Assembly: GCA_014905825.1 (NCBI GenBank)
Contig: JACGCN010000015.1
Span: forward strand, 620,001-684,000
DNA length: 64,000 nucleotides
From: Lyophyllum atratum
Taxonomy: Eukaryota; Basidiomycota; Agaricomycetes; Agaricales; Lyophyllaceae
Reading direction: 5' to 3'
The notes below the pieces were generated by a model. The model did no database searches, was not told the DNA's origin, and saw only the letters and a list, made by a program, of their open reading frames with translations. The translations under genes and the position numbers were made by a program. Below are positions 1-10,670 of this stretch, in pieces; position 1 is the first letter of the stretch, and each line of letters opens with the position of its first letter.

Positions 1-142
1 TGTAAGGCCGCCCCTCGCGCCCTTGCCCGTTCCAGCTTATTACCTCACCACACCGCTGCTTCTGCAGCGGTTATTACTCTTACATTACTCTTACCATACA
101 GCTTCTTGTAGAATCCTTCCCCTTCCACCACGTTCTCTAGGT
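1..142 (+). repeat. 5' LTR (minimum shared part)
   Basis: Identical to 5271-5412 by eye. The true LTR may extend to about 352, because a further 15-base match lies at 324-338. Alternatively it may end at 145, where TACA forms an inverted pair with the initial TGTA. Inside 195-278 a 25-base unit is repeated directly with a spacing of 59 bases (195-219 and 254-278). A TGGCGCC string at 314-320 could be part of a primer-binding site, but it does not follow a clear CA terminus. Confidence 0.75.
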
Positions 143-638
143 ACATTGAATCCCCGCCTCAGTATATCAACCTTTCCTTCCCCTTCGTTGCGCCCTTACT
201 CTCTCCCGCTGCAACGAAGGTTAGTTATGCTTTCATTTCACTCTTATTAATTACTTACTCTCTCCCGCTGCAACGAAGATAACATTGTCCTGTCTGACGT
301 ACCCATTAAGTGTTGGCGCCTCACCCGGCGCCCTTCCACTTTTTTTTTGACACCGACATTCTCTTCCCACCGTCAAACTGTCTCGCACGCCGTCAACACC
401 TACGCCCTTACTCACGAGACAGGAGGCGAGAAGGCTAGCCAACCTCGGACTTTCTAGCCTCGACACCACTCCTCACCTCACTGCCCCTCGAGAATCTTCG
501 GACTCGACTGCTGTCACTGCCACTGCCGCCACCTCACCACTGTCACCACCGTCTTCAGATTTCGAGACCGACTCTAGCAGCTCGGACACCTCGGACGTCC
601 CTTACATCAGACCCTTACCATCACTGCCCAGACCCTCT

Positions 639-3600
639 ATGACGTCCCTTGCTTCTCAACCCCTTGCTTCGGTCCAGGTGACCAAGTTGAAGGAATGTCC
701 CACTCTCACGGCCGGCCGCATCGACCCACTCATCCACCAGTCTTGGTCCCTCGCCTGCAAACGTTATCAGAAACATGCCGGGAAGACCCCAGCTGAGATC
801 GTCAGCTTTGTCGCGGACGCTATGCTCGAACCCCGTCTCATCTCGTGGTACCAGGCCGGTCAAGCCCGCATCGACAGAATGTCACTCGACGTCTACCTCT
901 CCGAGCTCGCCGAACTCGTCCTCGAGAAGAACTGGGCACATAAAATCCGTGACACCATCATCTCTTCCAAGCAGCACAGCCGCCCATTCATGGATTGGAA
1001 GATCGAGGTCGAGAACCTCAACGCTATCCTCAAGACCTCCTCTCCCACCCACGCGCTCACTGACGAGGGCCTCAAGGTCCAGTTGGAATCCAACCTCAAC
1101 AAGGAGCTGAAGACCAGCCTCCTCAACGAACCCATCCTCACCGTCACCCTCGCTCCCTGGTCTACTGAAGTCAAGGAGCGCGACGACCGTCTCAGGGCTG
1201 AGGATGCGCGCACTGTTCGTCTCATTGAGGCCGCCGCCGCTGTTCGTTCCTCAAAGAGGACCGAGAAACGCGATCTCCTCAGTCGTCTGTCCGACCCACC
1301 CAGGAACGCGAAGACATCCTCCTCCGATGGCGGGAACGGTCCCCGTCGCAACCTACCCAAGCTCCTCGACGCTGAGAAGGCATTGCTCAATGCTCATGAC
1401 GGCTGCACTCGTTGCCGCCTCTTCTACACGGACCACCGCTCCCCCAACTGTCCCATGACAGTGGCGAACACCTGGCCCGACGCTGCCACTTATGTTACGC
1501 TCACGGAGGCCGCCGCCCTGGCTGCCAAACCTCGTTCAAGCGCCTCAGCTGCTCCTCGTCTCGCCGCTGCTGCTGCCATTGCTTCACACTCGGAGACTGT
1601 TGTCGAGTATCGCGATGATGAAACCGACTCGTACGTTCTTCCCACTGCCTTCACTACCCCCCACCTCGTCGCTCCGTTGGAAGCCTTCGGGCCCAACATT
1701 TCCGAGTTCCCTGTCCAAGTTCCTGGCTTTCTTGACATCGGTTGCCCCTCCATAGTGATTAGCGCGTCGCTCTCTGACGAGCTCGGCTTACGACGACATC
1801 GCCTCCCTCCCGGGGAGGACAACCTCAGCTCGCTATCAGAGTCGCCGCTCACTTGCACGGAGTACGTGAAGTTAGAACTTTCTTGTGGTCAGGGGGCTTG
1901 GACGTCGGGGGTCTTTAGAGCGAAGGTCAACGAGGGCCTACCTGTACCAATTATTCTTGGAATGCCATTTATAGCTGCTTGTCACCTCTTGATCGACGCC
2001 GAAGCCCGTACCGTCATTGATAAGCGTGTAGGCTACGACATCCTGAACCAACCTCCCATCCCTACCCGCACTTGGGCTCCTCAGCGCGTTGTGCCTCCGC
2101 CGACGCCCAAGAAACCACGAGCCCCACTACCCAAAACACTTGACACCGCTTCGGAGCCAGCGCTTGCGGGTTACCTACTACCAGGACCTGTCATGGCTGC
2201 CGTCCGCGAGCGTATTGAGACTATCTCCGCTGCGGAAGTGCTGAAGTCCAAGGATGCCGAGATGAAGCAAAGATACGCTGACCGCTTCCCACTCCGGCTT
2301 CCTGACACTACCGACGACCTTCCTAATCACATCTACCACCGCATTCGCCTCAGGGAACCCCACAAGGTCACGAAAGGCGCTGGTTACTCTGCACCCAAGA
2401 AATACCATGAACCTTGGAAGAAACTGATCGATGAACACCTCGCCGCTGGACGCATCCGCCCATCATCTTCAGAACACGCCTCCCCTGCCTTCTGCGTACC
2501 CAAGTACAAGAACGGTACACCTGACTTAACAGTACCTCCGCGCTGGGTCAACGACTATCGTCAGCTTAATGCAAACACCATACGTGACCAGTACCCCTTA
2601 CCTCGCGTCGACGACATCCTCTCTGCCTGTGGCCGGGGGAAGTACTTTGGAGTACTCGACATGACGAACTCCTTCTTCCAGACACGCGTACACCCCGATG
2701 ATATCCATCTCACCGCCGTGCGGACACCATGGGGATTGTATGAGTGGGTCGTCATGCCCATGGGAGGCTGTAACGCACCGTCAACACACCAACGCCGGAT
2801 GGAAGACGCACTCCGGGACCTCATCGGCAAAATCTGCCATGTTTATCTGGACGACATCATCATCTGGTCACAGACGTTAGAGGAACATGAAGCCAACGTC
2901 GCCAAGGTACTGGACGCACTACGTGCCGCCAACCTTGCCTGTAACGCGAAGAAGAGTTTACTCTTCGCAACCGAGATCACCTTTTTAGGGCACAGGATCT
3001 CATCTGAGGGGATATGCGCCGACCCCTTCAAAGTCGATCGCATTTTGAACTGGCCCCAACCGAACACAGCGACCAACGTCCGTGGATTCCTGGGCCTCAC
3101 ACGTTACATCGCCGCCTTCCTACCTGCTCTTGCTGAACATACCAGCGTCCTAACACCTCTCACATCGAAGGACTGCGACATTGAGTTCCCCACCTGGACG
3201 GCTGCCCACCAGGCAGCCTTTGACGCTATCAAACGGCTGGTTACCAGCACGGAATGCCTCACGGTGATCGACTACGACGACCCCACCAAGCATGTCTTCG
3301 TGACGACGGACGCGAGCGACCGACGCACGGGTGCAGTCCTGAGTTTCGGAGAGACTTGGGAAACTGCACGGCCAGTCGCTTACGACTCCTACCAGCTGAA
3401 CGCTGTGGAGAAGAACTACCCTGTTCACGAGAAGGAACTCCTGGCAATTGTGAAGGCATTGAAGAAATGGCGGACGAGCCTCCTGGGAGTTCATTTTGAC
3501 GTCTTTACCGACCATCGGACCCTTGAGTATTTCCAGTCACAGAAGGAGATGTCTCGACGACAGATGCGCTGGTCCATGTACCTCGCGGATTTTGACTACG

Positions 3601-5240
3601 ACATCACGTATATCCGTGGGGAGGATAACACTGCCGCCGACGCCCTCTCTCGCATGCCGGATGACACGCCGAGTCCAATGCTGGCCGCTTGCGCTCTAGC
3701 CTACACCAGGTCACCCCCCCGCTCCCTCACAGCCGCAGCATCCATCCTTGAAATTACCGCAGACGACACCTTGCTCAAGGAGATCATTGCCGGCTACCAG
3801 GAGGACAGCTTTGCAAAACAGCTCGAGAAGGACATTATAGCTGGTAGCATCACGGGAGCGCGGAAAGAGAATGAACTTCTGTATGTCGGGAACCGCCTCC
3901 TCATCCCAAACATCCCCCGTGTCCGTGAACTCTTCTACCACCTCGCTCACGACACCCTCGGCCATTTTGGCTTTGACAAGAGCTACGAGGCCCTGCGGGA
4001 CTCCTACTACTGGCCACACATGCGCCGTGACCTCGAACAGGCATATATACCCTCCTGCTCCCCATGCCAACGGAACAAGAGCCGGACCTCCAAGCCAACT
4101 GGCCCACTACACCCACTACCCGTGCCAGACGCCCGTTTCGAGGCGGTAGCACTCGACTTCATCGGGCCCCTGCCAGAGGAAGATGGGAAGGATACCATCC
4201 TTACCATGACCGACCTACTCGGAGCTGAGATCCGCTTCGCCCCGGTCCACTCCACAGCTACCGCTGCCGACATTGCCGTCGTTCTCTTCAACGAATGGTA
4301 TTGCGAGAATGGTCTGATGCGCCAGATCATCTCAGACCGAGATGCACTGTTTACCTCGGAGTTATGGACCGCCCTTCACAAACTCACTGGCGTTAAGCTC
4401 AAGATGTCTACGTCTTACCACCCGGAGACAGACGGAGCCAGCGAGCGCACCAACAAAACCCTCAATCAGGCCATCCGATATCATGTGGACAACAACCAGA
4501 AGGGCTGGCTCGCAAAGCTCCCGCGTATACGATTTGCTGTGATGAACACGGTCAACGCATCCACCGGATTCTCCCCGTTTCAACTGAAAACTGGATGTTC
4601 CCCCCGCCTGATTCCCCCACTCGTTCCTGCCCCGGCCGACTCCACACCCGCCGAAGTAGATGCTCGAGATATCATTGCCCGCCTTGAGCTCGATGTGAAG
4701 GAGGCGCAGGACAACCTACTTGCGGCCAAGATTCGCCAGGCTTACCACGCAAACGAACACCGTGCACCTGAGAAGGTGTACAAGGAAGGCGACCTCGTGA
4801 TGTTGTCTACAGAGAACCGCCGACGGAATTACAAGCGTAAAGGCAAGAAACGCGTGGCAAAGTTCATGCCGCGCAGCGACGGACCGTACACAGTTGTCAA
4901 GGCCTTCCCCGAGAAATCGGAATACACCCTCCGCCTGCCCAATAACCCTAACACCTTCCCCGGGTTCCACGCGAGCCTACTGAAACCCTTCATTCCGAAC
5001 GACCCCACCCTCTTCCCTGACCGTGAATTCACTCGCCCGGGAGCTGTCGTGACCGAGGATGGCATCGAGGAGAACTTCATCGACAAAATCGTCGACGCAC
5101 GGCGCCGCGGCCGTGGCGCGCAATACCTTGTACGATGGGTTGGATACGACGTCGATCACGACGAATGGCTCGCTGGGAAGCTGATGGAAGATACCGAAGC
5201 CCTTGACATCTGGGAAGCTGAGAATGGTACGCTCTTTTAA
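639..5240 (+). CDS. Gag-Pol polyprotein of a chromodomain Ty3/gypsy element
   Basis: Single uninterrupted frame of 1,533 codons starting at an ATG. In order: a Gag-like N-terminal third with an atypical zinc-knuckle-like CX2CX6HX4C motif (around residues 254-269); an aspartic protease-like segment with FLDIG in place of the usual D-S/T-G; a reverse transcriptase with the YLDDI catalytic box; RNase H with the D...E...D residues (TTDAS, HEKEL, FTDHR); an integrase with HHCC zinc finger and D-D-E catalytic residues (ALDF, ISDRD, SERTN); and a C-terminal chromodomain containing YLVRWVGY. The chromodomain is known in this family to direct integration to marked chromatin. No stop or frameshift interrupts it, so the copy could be recent and competent. 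The DIG protease triplet is the one odd feature. Confidence 0.95.
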   Translation: MTSLASQPLASVQVTKLKECPTLTAGRIDPLIHQSWSLACKRYQKHAGKTPAEIVSFVADAMLEPRLISWYQAGQARIDRMSLDVYLSELAELVLEKNWAHKIRDTIISSKQHSRPFMDWKIEVENLNAILKTSSPTHALTDEGLKVQLESNLNKELKTSLLNEPILTVTLAPWSTEVKERDDRLRAEDARTVRLIEAAAAVRSSKRTEKRDLLSRLSDPPRNAKTSSSDGGNGPRRNLPKLLDAEKALLNAHDGCTRCRLFYTDHRSPNCPMTVANTWPDAATYVTLTEAAALAAKPRSSASAAPRLAAAAAIASHSETVVEYRDDETDSYVLPTAFTTPHLVAPLEAFGPNISEFPVQVPGFLDIGCPSIVISASLSDELGLRRHRLPPGEDNLSSLSESPLTCTEYVKLELSCGQGAWTSGVFRAKVNEGLPVPIILGMPFIAACHLLIDAEARTVIDKRVGYDILNQPPIPTRTWAPQRVVPPPTPKKPRAPLPKTLDTASEPALAGYLLPGPVMAAVRERIETISAAEVLKSKDAEMKQRYADRFPLRLPDTTDDLPNHIYHRIRLREPHKVTKGAGYSAPKKYHEPWKKLIDEHLAAGRIRPSSSEHASPAFCVPKYKNGTPDLTVPPRWVNDYRQLNANTIRDQYPLPRVDDILSACGRGKYFGVLDMTNSFFQTRVHPDDIHLTAVRTPWGLYEWVVMPMGGCNAPSTHQRRMEDALRDLIGKICHVYLDDIIIWSQTLEEHEANVAKVLDALRAANLACNAKKSLLFATEITFLGHRISSEGICADPFKVDRILNWPQPNTATNVRGFLGLTRYIAAFLPALAEHTSVLTPLTSKDCDIEFPTWTAAHQAAFDAIKRLVTSTECLTVIDYDDPTKHVFVTTDASDRRTGAVLSFGETWETARPVAYDSYQLNAVEKNYPVHEKELLAIVKALKKWRTSLLGVHFDVFTDHRTLEYFQSQKEMSRRQMRWSMYLADFDYDITYIRGEDNTAADALSRMPDDTPSPMLAACALAYTRSPPRSLTAAASILEITADDTLLKEIIAGYQEDSFAKQLEKDIIAGSITGARKENELLYVGNRLLIPNIPRVRELFYHLAHDTLGHFGFDKSYEALRDSYYWPHMRRDLEQAYIPSCSPCQRNKSRTSKPTGPLHPLPVPDARFEAVALDFIGPLPEEDGKDTILTMTDLLGAEIRFAPVHSTATAADIAVVLFNEWYCENGLMRQIISDRDALFTSELWTALHKLTGVKLKMSTSYHPETDGASERTNKTLNQAIRYHVDNNQKGWLAKLPRIRFAVMNTVNASTGFSPFQLKTGCSPRLIPPLVPAPADSTPAEVDARDIIARLELDVKEAQDNLLAAKIRQAYHANEHRAPEKVYKEGDLVMLSTENRRRNYKRKGKKRVAKFMPRSDGPYTVVKAFPEKSEYTLRLPNNPNTFPGFHASLLKPFIPNDPTLFPDREFTRPGAVVTEDGIEENFIDKIVDARRRGRGAQYLVRWVGYDVDHDEWLAGKLMEDTEALDIWEAENGTLF

Positions 5241-5257
5241 CGACGGTCAATTTTTTT

Positions 5258-5270
5258 GAGTGGGGAGGGG
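5258..5270 (+). other. Polypurine tract of the chromovirus
   Basis: Thirteen bases, twelve of them purines and rich in G, lie immediately 5' of the downstream LTR copy. This is the position and composition expected for plus-strand priming in LTR retrotransposons. Confidence 0.7.
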
Positions 5271-5427
5271 TGTAAGGCCGCCCCTCGCGCCCTTGCCCGT
5301 TCCAGCTTATTACCTCACCACACCGCTGCTTCTGCAGCGGTTATTACTCTTACATTACTCTTACCATACAGCTTCTTGTAGAATCCTTCCCCTTCCACCA
5401 CGTTCTCTAGGTCCCGGCGCCCTTCCA
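5271..5427 (+). repeat. 3' LTR, apparently shortened
   Basis: Bases 5271-5412 repeat the first 142 bases of the window. The next 15 bases (5413-5427) match 324-338 of the upstream copy, so the segment equivalent to 143-323 is missing here. Beyond 5427 similarity fades. Confidence 0.75.
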
Positions 5428-6054
5428 ATTTTCTAAATACCGTTATCACCTCCTCCTTTCTTACCTACCTACTTTAATCCTCATTTGTTTTGTTTTATAT
5501 TCCGCGAGTGAGAAAATGCAACAAGGAGAAGGTGGAACTTGAAAATAAAACGAGGCGAAAAGGTTTGCGAGAGATGCGCTGCGCGTCTGACGAACAAAGA
5601 AAAAGTTAAGTTGACATAAGAACGAAGCAAAAGGTTTGCGAGAGGCGCGACCCACTGCGCGTCTGACGACATGCCCTGATCTCCGAAGACTAACTCGGCG
5701 AGTCCTGCAGATTGCGGAATTGCTTCCCTGGCCTGACAGGGACATATTATTCCAAGTGCGAGTCACTCTTTACAGAGCGAGGAACTGTGGAAACCAAGTT
5801 TTCTGGAGGGGACAGTCTTGAACCAGCGCACTTGTGGGTGAGGCCGGTGAGAAGAACCACTCGCATTCCCGGTTGGCGGCCGCTACAGCCGTTGTACCAT
5901 TGTACGTTGTAGAATACACATTTACACAAGACTAAATACCCTTCCATTGACACTTCGGCTCATTATCGGTTCAGTGCCGCCTCGCTTCCTCGCCTCGTTC
6001 TTTCCATTTGGGTGGTCCTCGGGTCGTGGACCTTCTGTTTCTCCTCCTCCCGTT
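5428..6054. other. Intergenic, short imperfect tandem repeat
   Basis: No gene is supported. A segment ending in CTGCGCGTCTGACGA occurs twice (about 5557-5597 and 5629-5670), each copy carrying AAAAGGTTTGCGAGAG, with a spacing of about 72 bases. The remainder is probably the 5' flank of the downstream gene. Confidence 0.5.
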
Positions 6055-7136
6055 ATGATGTCCTTCATCCTCTCCCCCTTCATAGAAGCGTTTAGATACA
6101 CTCTGCAGCCCATCGCGCCCTTTACTTGGTTCGGCCTTGGAATCAGCACGCTGGACGTCGTGGCCACAGTCCGACTCTGCCTCCTCCTCCGTCAGATTAG
6201 AGAACAGCTCTACCTCAAGCACGTCTCTACAAAAGGTGCTTCTGGTCTCGACCAGTCGTTTGTCAAGAGCCTCTCGGCGACGCTCACGGTCGTCTATGGC
6301 GGCGAGGCAGTGATCGGTGCGTCGTGCGCCCATCGCCTCCTGTCCATTCATCGAAACAGACATCCATTCATATAGCCCCATTATTGGGGGTCCCACCATC
6401 CTTCATGGTCTCAGGCACCGTTCCAGCACTCTACGCCGCCATCCAGGCCATGATCGAAGCCCTCCCCGCCGTCCCGGACCTCTCAGCAGAGCTCGAGCTC
6501 CCCATCTCGATCATCGACGGATTCACGCGCGCATACCTTCTCTGCAACCTGATACCCCCTTCCGTAACCACCCACGCCTCCCCCGCCATCTCTGGCTCCC
6601 CCTGGACCCTCCTCGTCGCATCTCTCGTGAGCCCCCCAATCCATCCTCTGCAGGGCCTGCACTAACACCACCACCACCTCTTCCCTAGGTAACCGCTAAC
6701 GGCGGCTTCTTCTTCACCAACATGCTATCCCTGCTCTCCCCCACGCCCCTCGCGTTGGCCACGCCCCCCGAGCTCCAGCCCTACGGCTGGACCACCGCGG
6801 ACCTATGGTGCGCCCCCGCCATCACGGGCCTCTACGCCCTCCTCACGCACGCGCAGCCCTTCTGGGCCGACGCCCACGGGCTCATCGCAACGCTCCTCGG
6901 GGGGGCTCGTGGGGAGAAAGGCGTGGAAGCGTTGGATCCGGAGGTGGCGCGTGCGGTGTGTGCGGTGCTGCTGTCGGGGCTGTTCTTTGGGCGTACGGTG
7001 AGGAATTTTGGGCTGTGGAAGCGGTTTGGGAGGATTGAGGATGTGAAAGGGAGTACGTTGGTTTTTTCTTGGTATTGGATGAATTTTGGGGGCCTAATGC
7101 AATTTTTTTGTAGAGGGGAAGGCGAAAGTGCAGTAG
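6055..7136 (+). CDS. Multi-pass membrane protein of unknown function
   Basis: Four exons: 6055-6316, 6376-6626, 6689-7052 and 7114-7136, giving 299 aa. Introns are 59, 62 and 61 bp, all GT-AG, and the phases close exactly. The start is the first of two adjacent ATGs (6055, 6058). An alternative acceptor at about 6411 would also keep frame but makes a longer 97-bp intron. The protein has several hydrophobic stretches, a conserved-looking segment around NGGFFFTNML, and a short lysine-rich tail ending KGKAKVQ. The architecture recalls small cation-channel-like membrane proteins, but I do not recognise the family with confidence. Confidence 0.7.
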
Positions 7137-8218
7137 AGGAGTCGTCCGGGACGGCTGGTCTTGCGGTCTGCTGCGTTCTGATGCTTTCACGATATATCCC
7201 ATTTTCATGTCTGTTACGGTGCAACGAATATAACGTCCATTTCTTGCGGAAATTATGTGCTAGGTTTGAACCCAACTCTGACCTAGTTCCTTCTCCAGCG
7301 CTTTGCGACCCGAATCCGACACTCGCGGGCCAGAAGAGAAGTCATCCATGATCCACCTGGTTTCGCCTTCTCGAGCAAATTAAAGCTATATAACCGACAC
7401 TAGACGCTGATGACCGGTTAACTTGGGCCGTTAACAGATAGCCTGTAAACCAGGGTGGACAGGTTTCTTTGACAGGATGCTTGGCAGTCAGCAAGTTGGC
7501 ATACCACAGGGTGGACGTGACAAGAGCGCTCATTGTTGTCTACACAACCAATGCAAATCTCAATGGTCGAAAGTCGAGATGTATTCATAGACTACACCGG
7601 ACTTCAGAATAGTGAAACGATAGGCAGTAGGTACATAGCTATGCAGCCACTAAGCTAAATGTAAAGACTGATAAAAACCAACGGGATGACTAGAGTCTGA
7701 GAGGATGGAGCGAGGAGGTGGGGTTTGTGTACGTTGGCAAGCAAGTACAACAAGTCGTAAATGTAAACACTGATAAAAACAGCTGGGATGACTAGAGAGG
7801 ATGGAGCGAGAGGAGGTAGGGTTCGTATACGTTGGCAAGCAAGTACAACAAGTCGTAGACGTAGAAGATCATCAAATCATTAGGGTATCACAAGTATGTA
7901 TACGTAGGACAAACCAAAAGTCCGCCTACAACGCGCAGGCCTGGTATTGCCTCAACTTACCGCCACTTCAAATGCACCAGTACGGGTAGCTGAGATATCG
8001 AAGGATGGAAAGGGAACATATCGACTCCAGAGTGACAAACTCCGCCCGCTTCAGCTTAGGCGTGTGTCCTCGAATGCCACCCAAGGATCGATCCTTGGTG
8101 CGGTATAGCTTCAGAAGAGGGAACGGAGGGGTGGGGTGCATATAGATGGTGCTGGACGCAAAATGCAGAATGCAGAAGGAAGAGGGGCATGGGGTACGGC
8201 CCCCGGCCTGCTACCCCG
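7137..8218. other. Intergenic with a two-copy tandem repeat
   Basis: No gene is supported. Positions 7656-7757 and 7758-about 7855 are two imperfect copies of a roughly 102-bp unit that begins TAAATGTAAA and ends in a GCAAGTACAACAAGTCGTA block. The rest looks like 3' flank of the preceding gene and of the minus-strand gene to the right. Confidence 0.6.
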
Positions 8219-8845
8219 TCATCGGAAGCGAGCAAGTGGAACACTCGGGAGGGGGGAAGGAAGCGCGTAGTGGAATGACGGACGCTTCGCGTGCCCCGGT
8301 GGAGCCTGACGTCTTGAACCCTCGCTATACCCCTCACGCGCAGAGGCACCCGAATAGGTCGGCGGCTCGCTGTGGTGCGGGGGAATAAGTCCGCTAGACC
8401 TGCCACTGATGAATGATGAGGAGGAATGATGGCGCCGATGGGCGGTTGGCTGGGAAGGTAGGTCTGGTCCGTAGCTGTATTCGGAGCTGGGGGTGTCGTC
8501 CGTGGGGACGTAGCGGACGCCGCTCGAGGGCAGGTCGATGGGGTGTTTCATGTGGTTGACAAGGGTGTCGTCGATGCGCGTAGGGGGGCGCGACGAGCGT
8601 GAGATGGGAGTTGCTTCGTCGGTGAGTACGTGTGATATTTGGCGGCCAGGGCGTAGGAGGAACTCTGGCGCGGTGTGAAATCGCCGCGGTACGCCCTTGT
8701 CTTCGGCGAAGAGCATGGAGCCCAAGTTCTGGAACGAGATGAGGGGCAGACCCATGCCCAGCACGTCGTCTATCGGTTCCAGTGCGGTCGTTTCGTCGAG
8801 GATATGGTACATGTCGCCGAAGGAGAAGTAGTCGCGGCTGGACAT
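8219..8845 (-). CDS. Hypothetical protein, Ser/Pro-rich C-terminus (5' end unresolved)
   Basis: A 208-aa frame from an ATG at 8845. The N-terminal 70 residues look ordered (SRDYFSFGDMYHILDETTA), followed by a Ser/Pro/His-rich, probably disordered tail. A good intron (GTAAGT at 8900 to CCTAG at 8851, 50 bp) lies just upstream. Reading through its splice would extend the frame in-phase (TLWIAIYS before the Met), so a further 5' exon beyond 8900 is likely, though I could not find its start. Family not recognised. Confidence 0.5.
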   Translation of the reverse strand: MSSRDYFSFGDMYHILDETTALEPIDDVLGMGLPLISFQNLGSMLFAEDKGVPRRFHTAPEFLLRPGRQISHVLTDEATPISRSSRPPTRIDDTLVNHMKHPIDLPSSGVRYVPTDDTPSSEYSYGPDLPSQPTAHRRHHSSSSFISGRSSGLIPPHHSEPPTYSGASAREGYSEGSRRQAPPGHAKRPSFHYALPSPLPSVPLARFR

Positions 8846-9723
8846 TATGCCTAGGACTTGGTTGGGGGCTGAGCCACTCGATGGTGTGGTTCAGACTTAC
8901 TATATATAGCGATCCAGAGGGTGTTCTTTGTGGGTCCAGGTATTCGTTAACGCTGGATCCGTCGTGCTCTTGGTGATGGAGGGGGCTGATTGTGCTGGAG
9001 GAGCGGCGAGGGGAAAGCGGGGGGGTCGTTGTTGGCGATAAAGCAAGGAAAATCAGGCCGGATCTCTTTATAGTCTACAACAGTTTAGCGTGACAACCCC
9101 ATTCGAATTCCGACGCGCAGTCAAGCACAAGCAAGAGCCCACAAGCGCCCACTTGCCCCGATGAGTTCGCGCTACCAGGGAGATTTCTGGAGATCCCCGG
9201 AAATAGTTGGGAAATAGCATCACTAAAGGCAAAATCAGATATCAGAATCAGGCGGAGAAGGCCCACCATCCCGGCCTTGTTCTCACAAAAGAGATTAGGC
9301 GTCGAGGAAGGCAAAAAGATCACAGGAGATCATGCTAGATCATGTCAAGCATATGATTCCAGTAGCTTCGAGGGGAATGCTTATACTTAGTGGAGTGCTT
9401 ATACTTAGCTACGCCCCGTCGCCCTGGTCATTATCGAAACACTCGGCCGCATTGTAGGACGCGATCATCGATGAGATTGTGGTGCGCTGGCGTGTCGATG
9501 TATGAGGTCAGAGGTAGTATCCCGAGCATGGCGGGTCGCCGCGGCAGTGGTTTCACCCAAAGTGATATGGTCCAGGCATTCCACCCTCGTGCCTACCATG
9601 CCCAAGTGCCAGTGTCCAAGGCGGCCCCCGAAGTAATTGCATGTTCCTCCAGATCTTCGTACTCGCTTGTCATATGGAGCGAGGATGAGGCCGGTGGCGG
9701 TGTTCTGGAGCCTGTCAGCGACT
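8846..9723. other. Intergenic, nothing firm
   Basis: Contains the probable 5' intron of the gene to the left (8851-8900). A plus-strand frame at about 9390-9824 shows no coding-like composition or splice structure. I see no other feature here. Confidence 0.4.
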
Positions 9724-10100
9724 GGTTTGTGGGTCCATTGATCAGTTATTTAGACCAATTTGGGCTTGTCCACGCAAGGATAGGATCGTCTATAAACCTT
9801 ATTCAAAATGGGGTGTCACAGTGAGATGAGCTGCTGCCTGACGTTGAAAGCTCGAACAATACGTATGGGACTATCCAGGGACAGGGAAAAATTCTTTTCA
9901 ACGGGAGGGTATATTTTGAGCGTGGCTACAATACAGTACTAGGCGTTAACGATACAGAGATTCAGACAGCAACATATTCCATGCGACAAGTCCAAGTGAA
10001 ATAAACAAGAAACCCAAAAAACCCAACGCTTCAAGATAAACAAAAAATTCAATGCTTCGTTGTCGGGTGGCGCAACAGGCCAAGAGTCGTTTCCATCCGT

Positions 10101-10670
10101 CTAGTAAACCGACATGCGACGAACAGGGAACATTGCCAACAAGTTCGGCGAATTGAGTAGACTGAAGTTCTGCACCCTGGGTGATCCTGTAGCCAACCTG
10201 AACGTCGGGGTGCGTGGGGAGCCGTCACAGCCTGAGGCCTGGCCGCCCTGTCCAACTAGGAGGGATAACGAGCTACCCTTCGCGCCAGGCATTGCTAGTT
10301 GAAGGGATAGAGGGACGCGCTTCGACTGGGGTGTGGCAACATCGACGATGTCTGGGTCGATGTCACGCACGTCCTCGTCAACGAAGGAGAGCTCGAGCTT
10401 CCCCTGACCGAGGATCCCTACAAGAGCGTCATCTACTTCCTCGAAGGCTGTCAAGCTGGAGCCACTCCAGAAGGCTACCTTCTCATTGAGAGGCGGTAAG
10501 CCCACAGTGCCGGAGAAAAGCAGAGACTCGGCAGCCGGGATGTAGAATATTTCCAGGGTAAGGCTGTCCGAGTCGTCGTTGAACAGGTCGAGAGGATCGA
10601 GTAGGTTGGACGCCTCGTCGTCGTCGACGGGGAATCCGATGAAAGGCAGGTGGTTCAAGTAATCAAACAT
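10101..10670 (-). CDS. Unknown acidic protein, paralog A of tandem pair
   Basis: 189 aa from an ATG at 10670, beginning MFDYLNHLPFIG. A GT-AG intron lies just upstream with its acceptor two bases before the ATG, so it is a 5' UTR intron. A TATATAT motif sits at about 10842-10849. The protein is acidic, with no signal peptide or membrane segment that I can see, and the C-terminus is basic (FPVRRMSVY). It is about 85% similar to the neighbour at 11656-12216 by eye. The family is not recognised. Confidence 0.65.
   Translation of the reverse strand: MFDYLNHLPFIGFPVDDDEASNLLDPLDLFNDDSDSLTLEIFYIPAAESLLFSGTVGLPPLNEKVAFWSGSSLTAFEEVDDALVGILGQGKLELSFVDEDVRDIDPDIVDVATPQSKRVPLSLQLAMPGAKGSSLSLLVGQGGQASGCDGSPRTPTFRLATGSPRVQNFSLLNSPNLLAMFPVRRMSVY

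Larger units (their letters stand above)
1..5427 (+). mobile_element. Ty3/gypsy chromovirus LTR retrotransposon
   Basis: The first 142 bases of the window recur exactly from 5271, both starting TGTAAGG, and bracket a 4.6-kb gag-pol ORF. A purine-rich stretch at 5258-5270 directly precedes the second copy, as expected for a polypurine tract. Domain order in the ORF (protease, reverse transcriptase, RNase H, integrase, chromodomain) places it among Ty3/gypsy chromoviruses. The 5' flank is outside the window, so no target-site duplication can be checked. The two terminal copies stop matching at 142/5412, then share another 15 bases (324-338 with 5413-5427), so one copy appears to lack about 181 bp. 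The exact LTR ends are therefore uncertain. Confidence 0.9.

Noticed and set aside
8219..8406. Alternative minus-strand 116-codon frame at 8056-8406
   Set aside because: It overlaps the better-supported frame of 8219-8845 and shows no independent signal.
9390..9824. A 144-codon plus-strand frame
   Set aside because: It starts with a non-ATG codon at best, overlaps the edge of the tandem duplication, and has no motif or splice structure.
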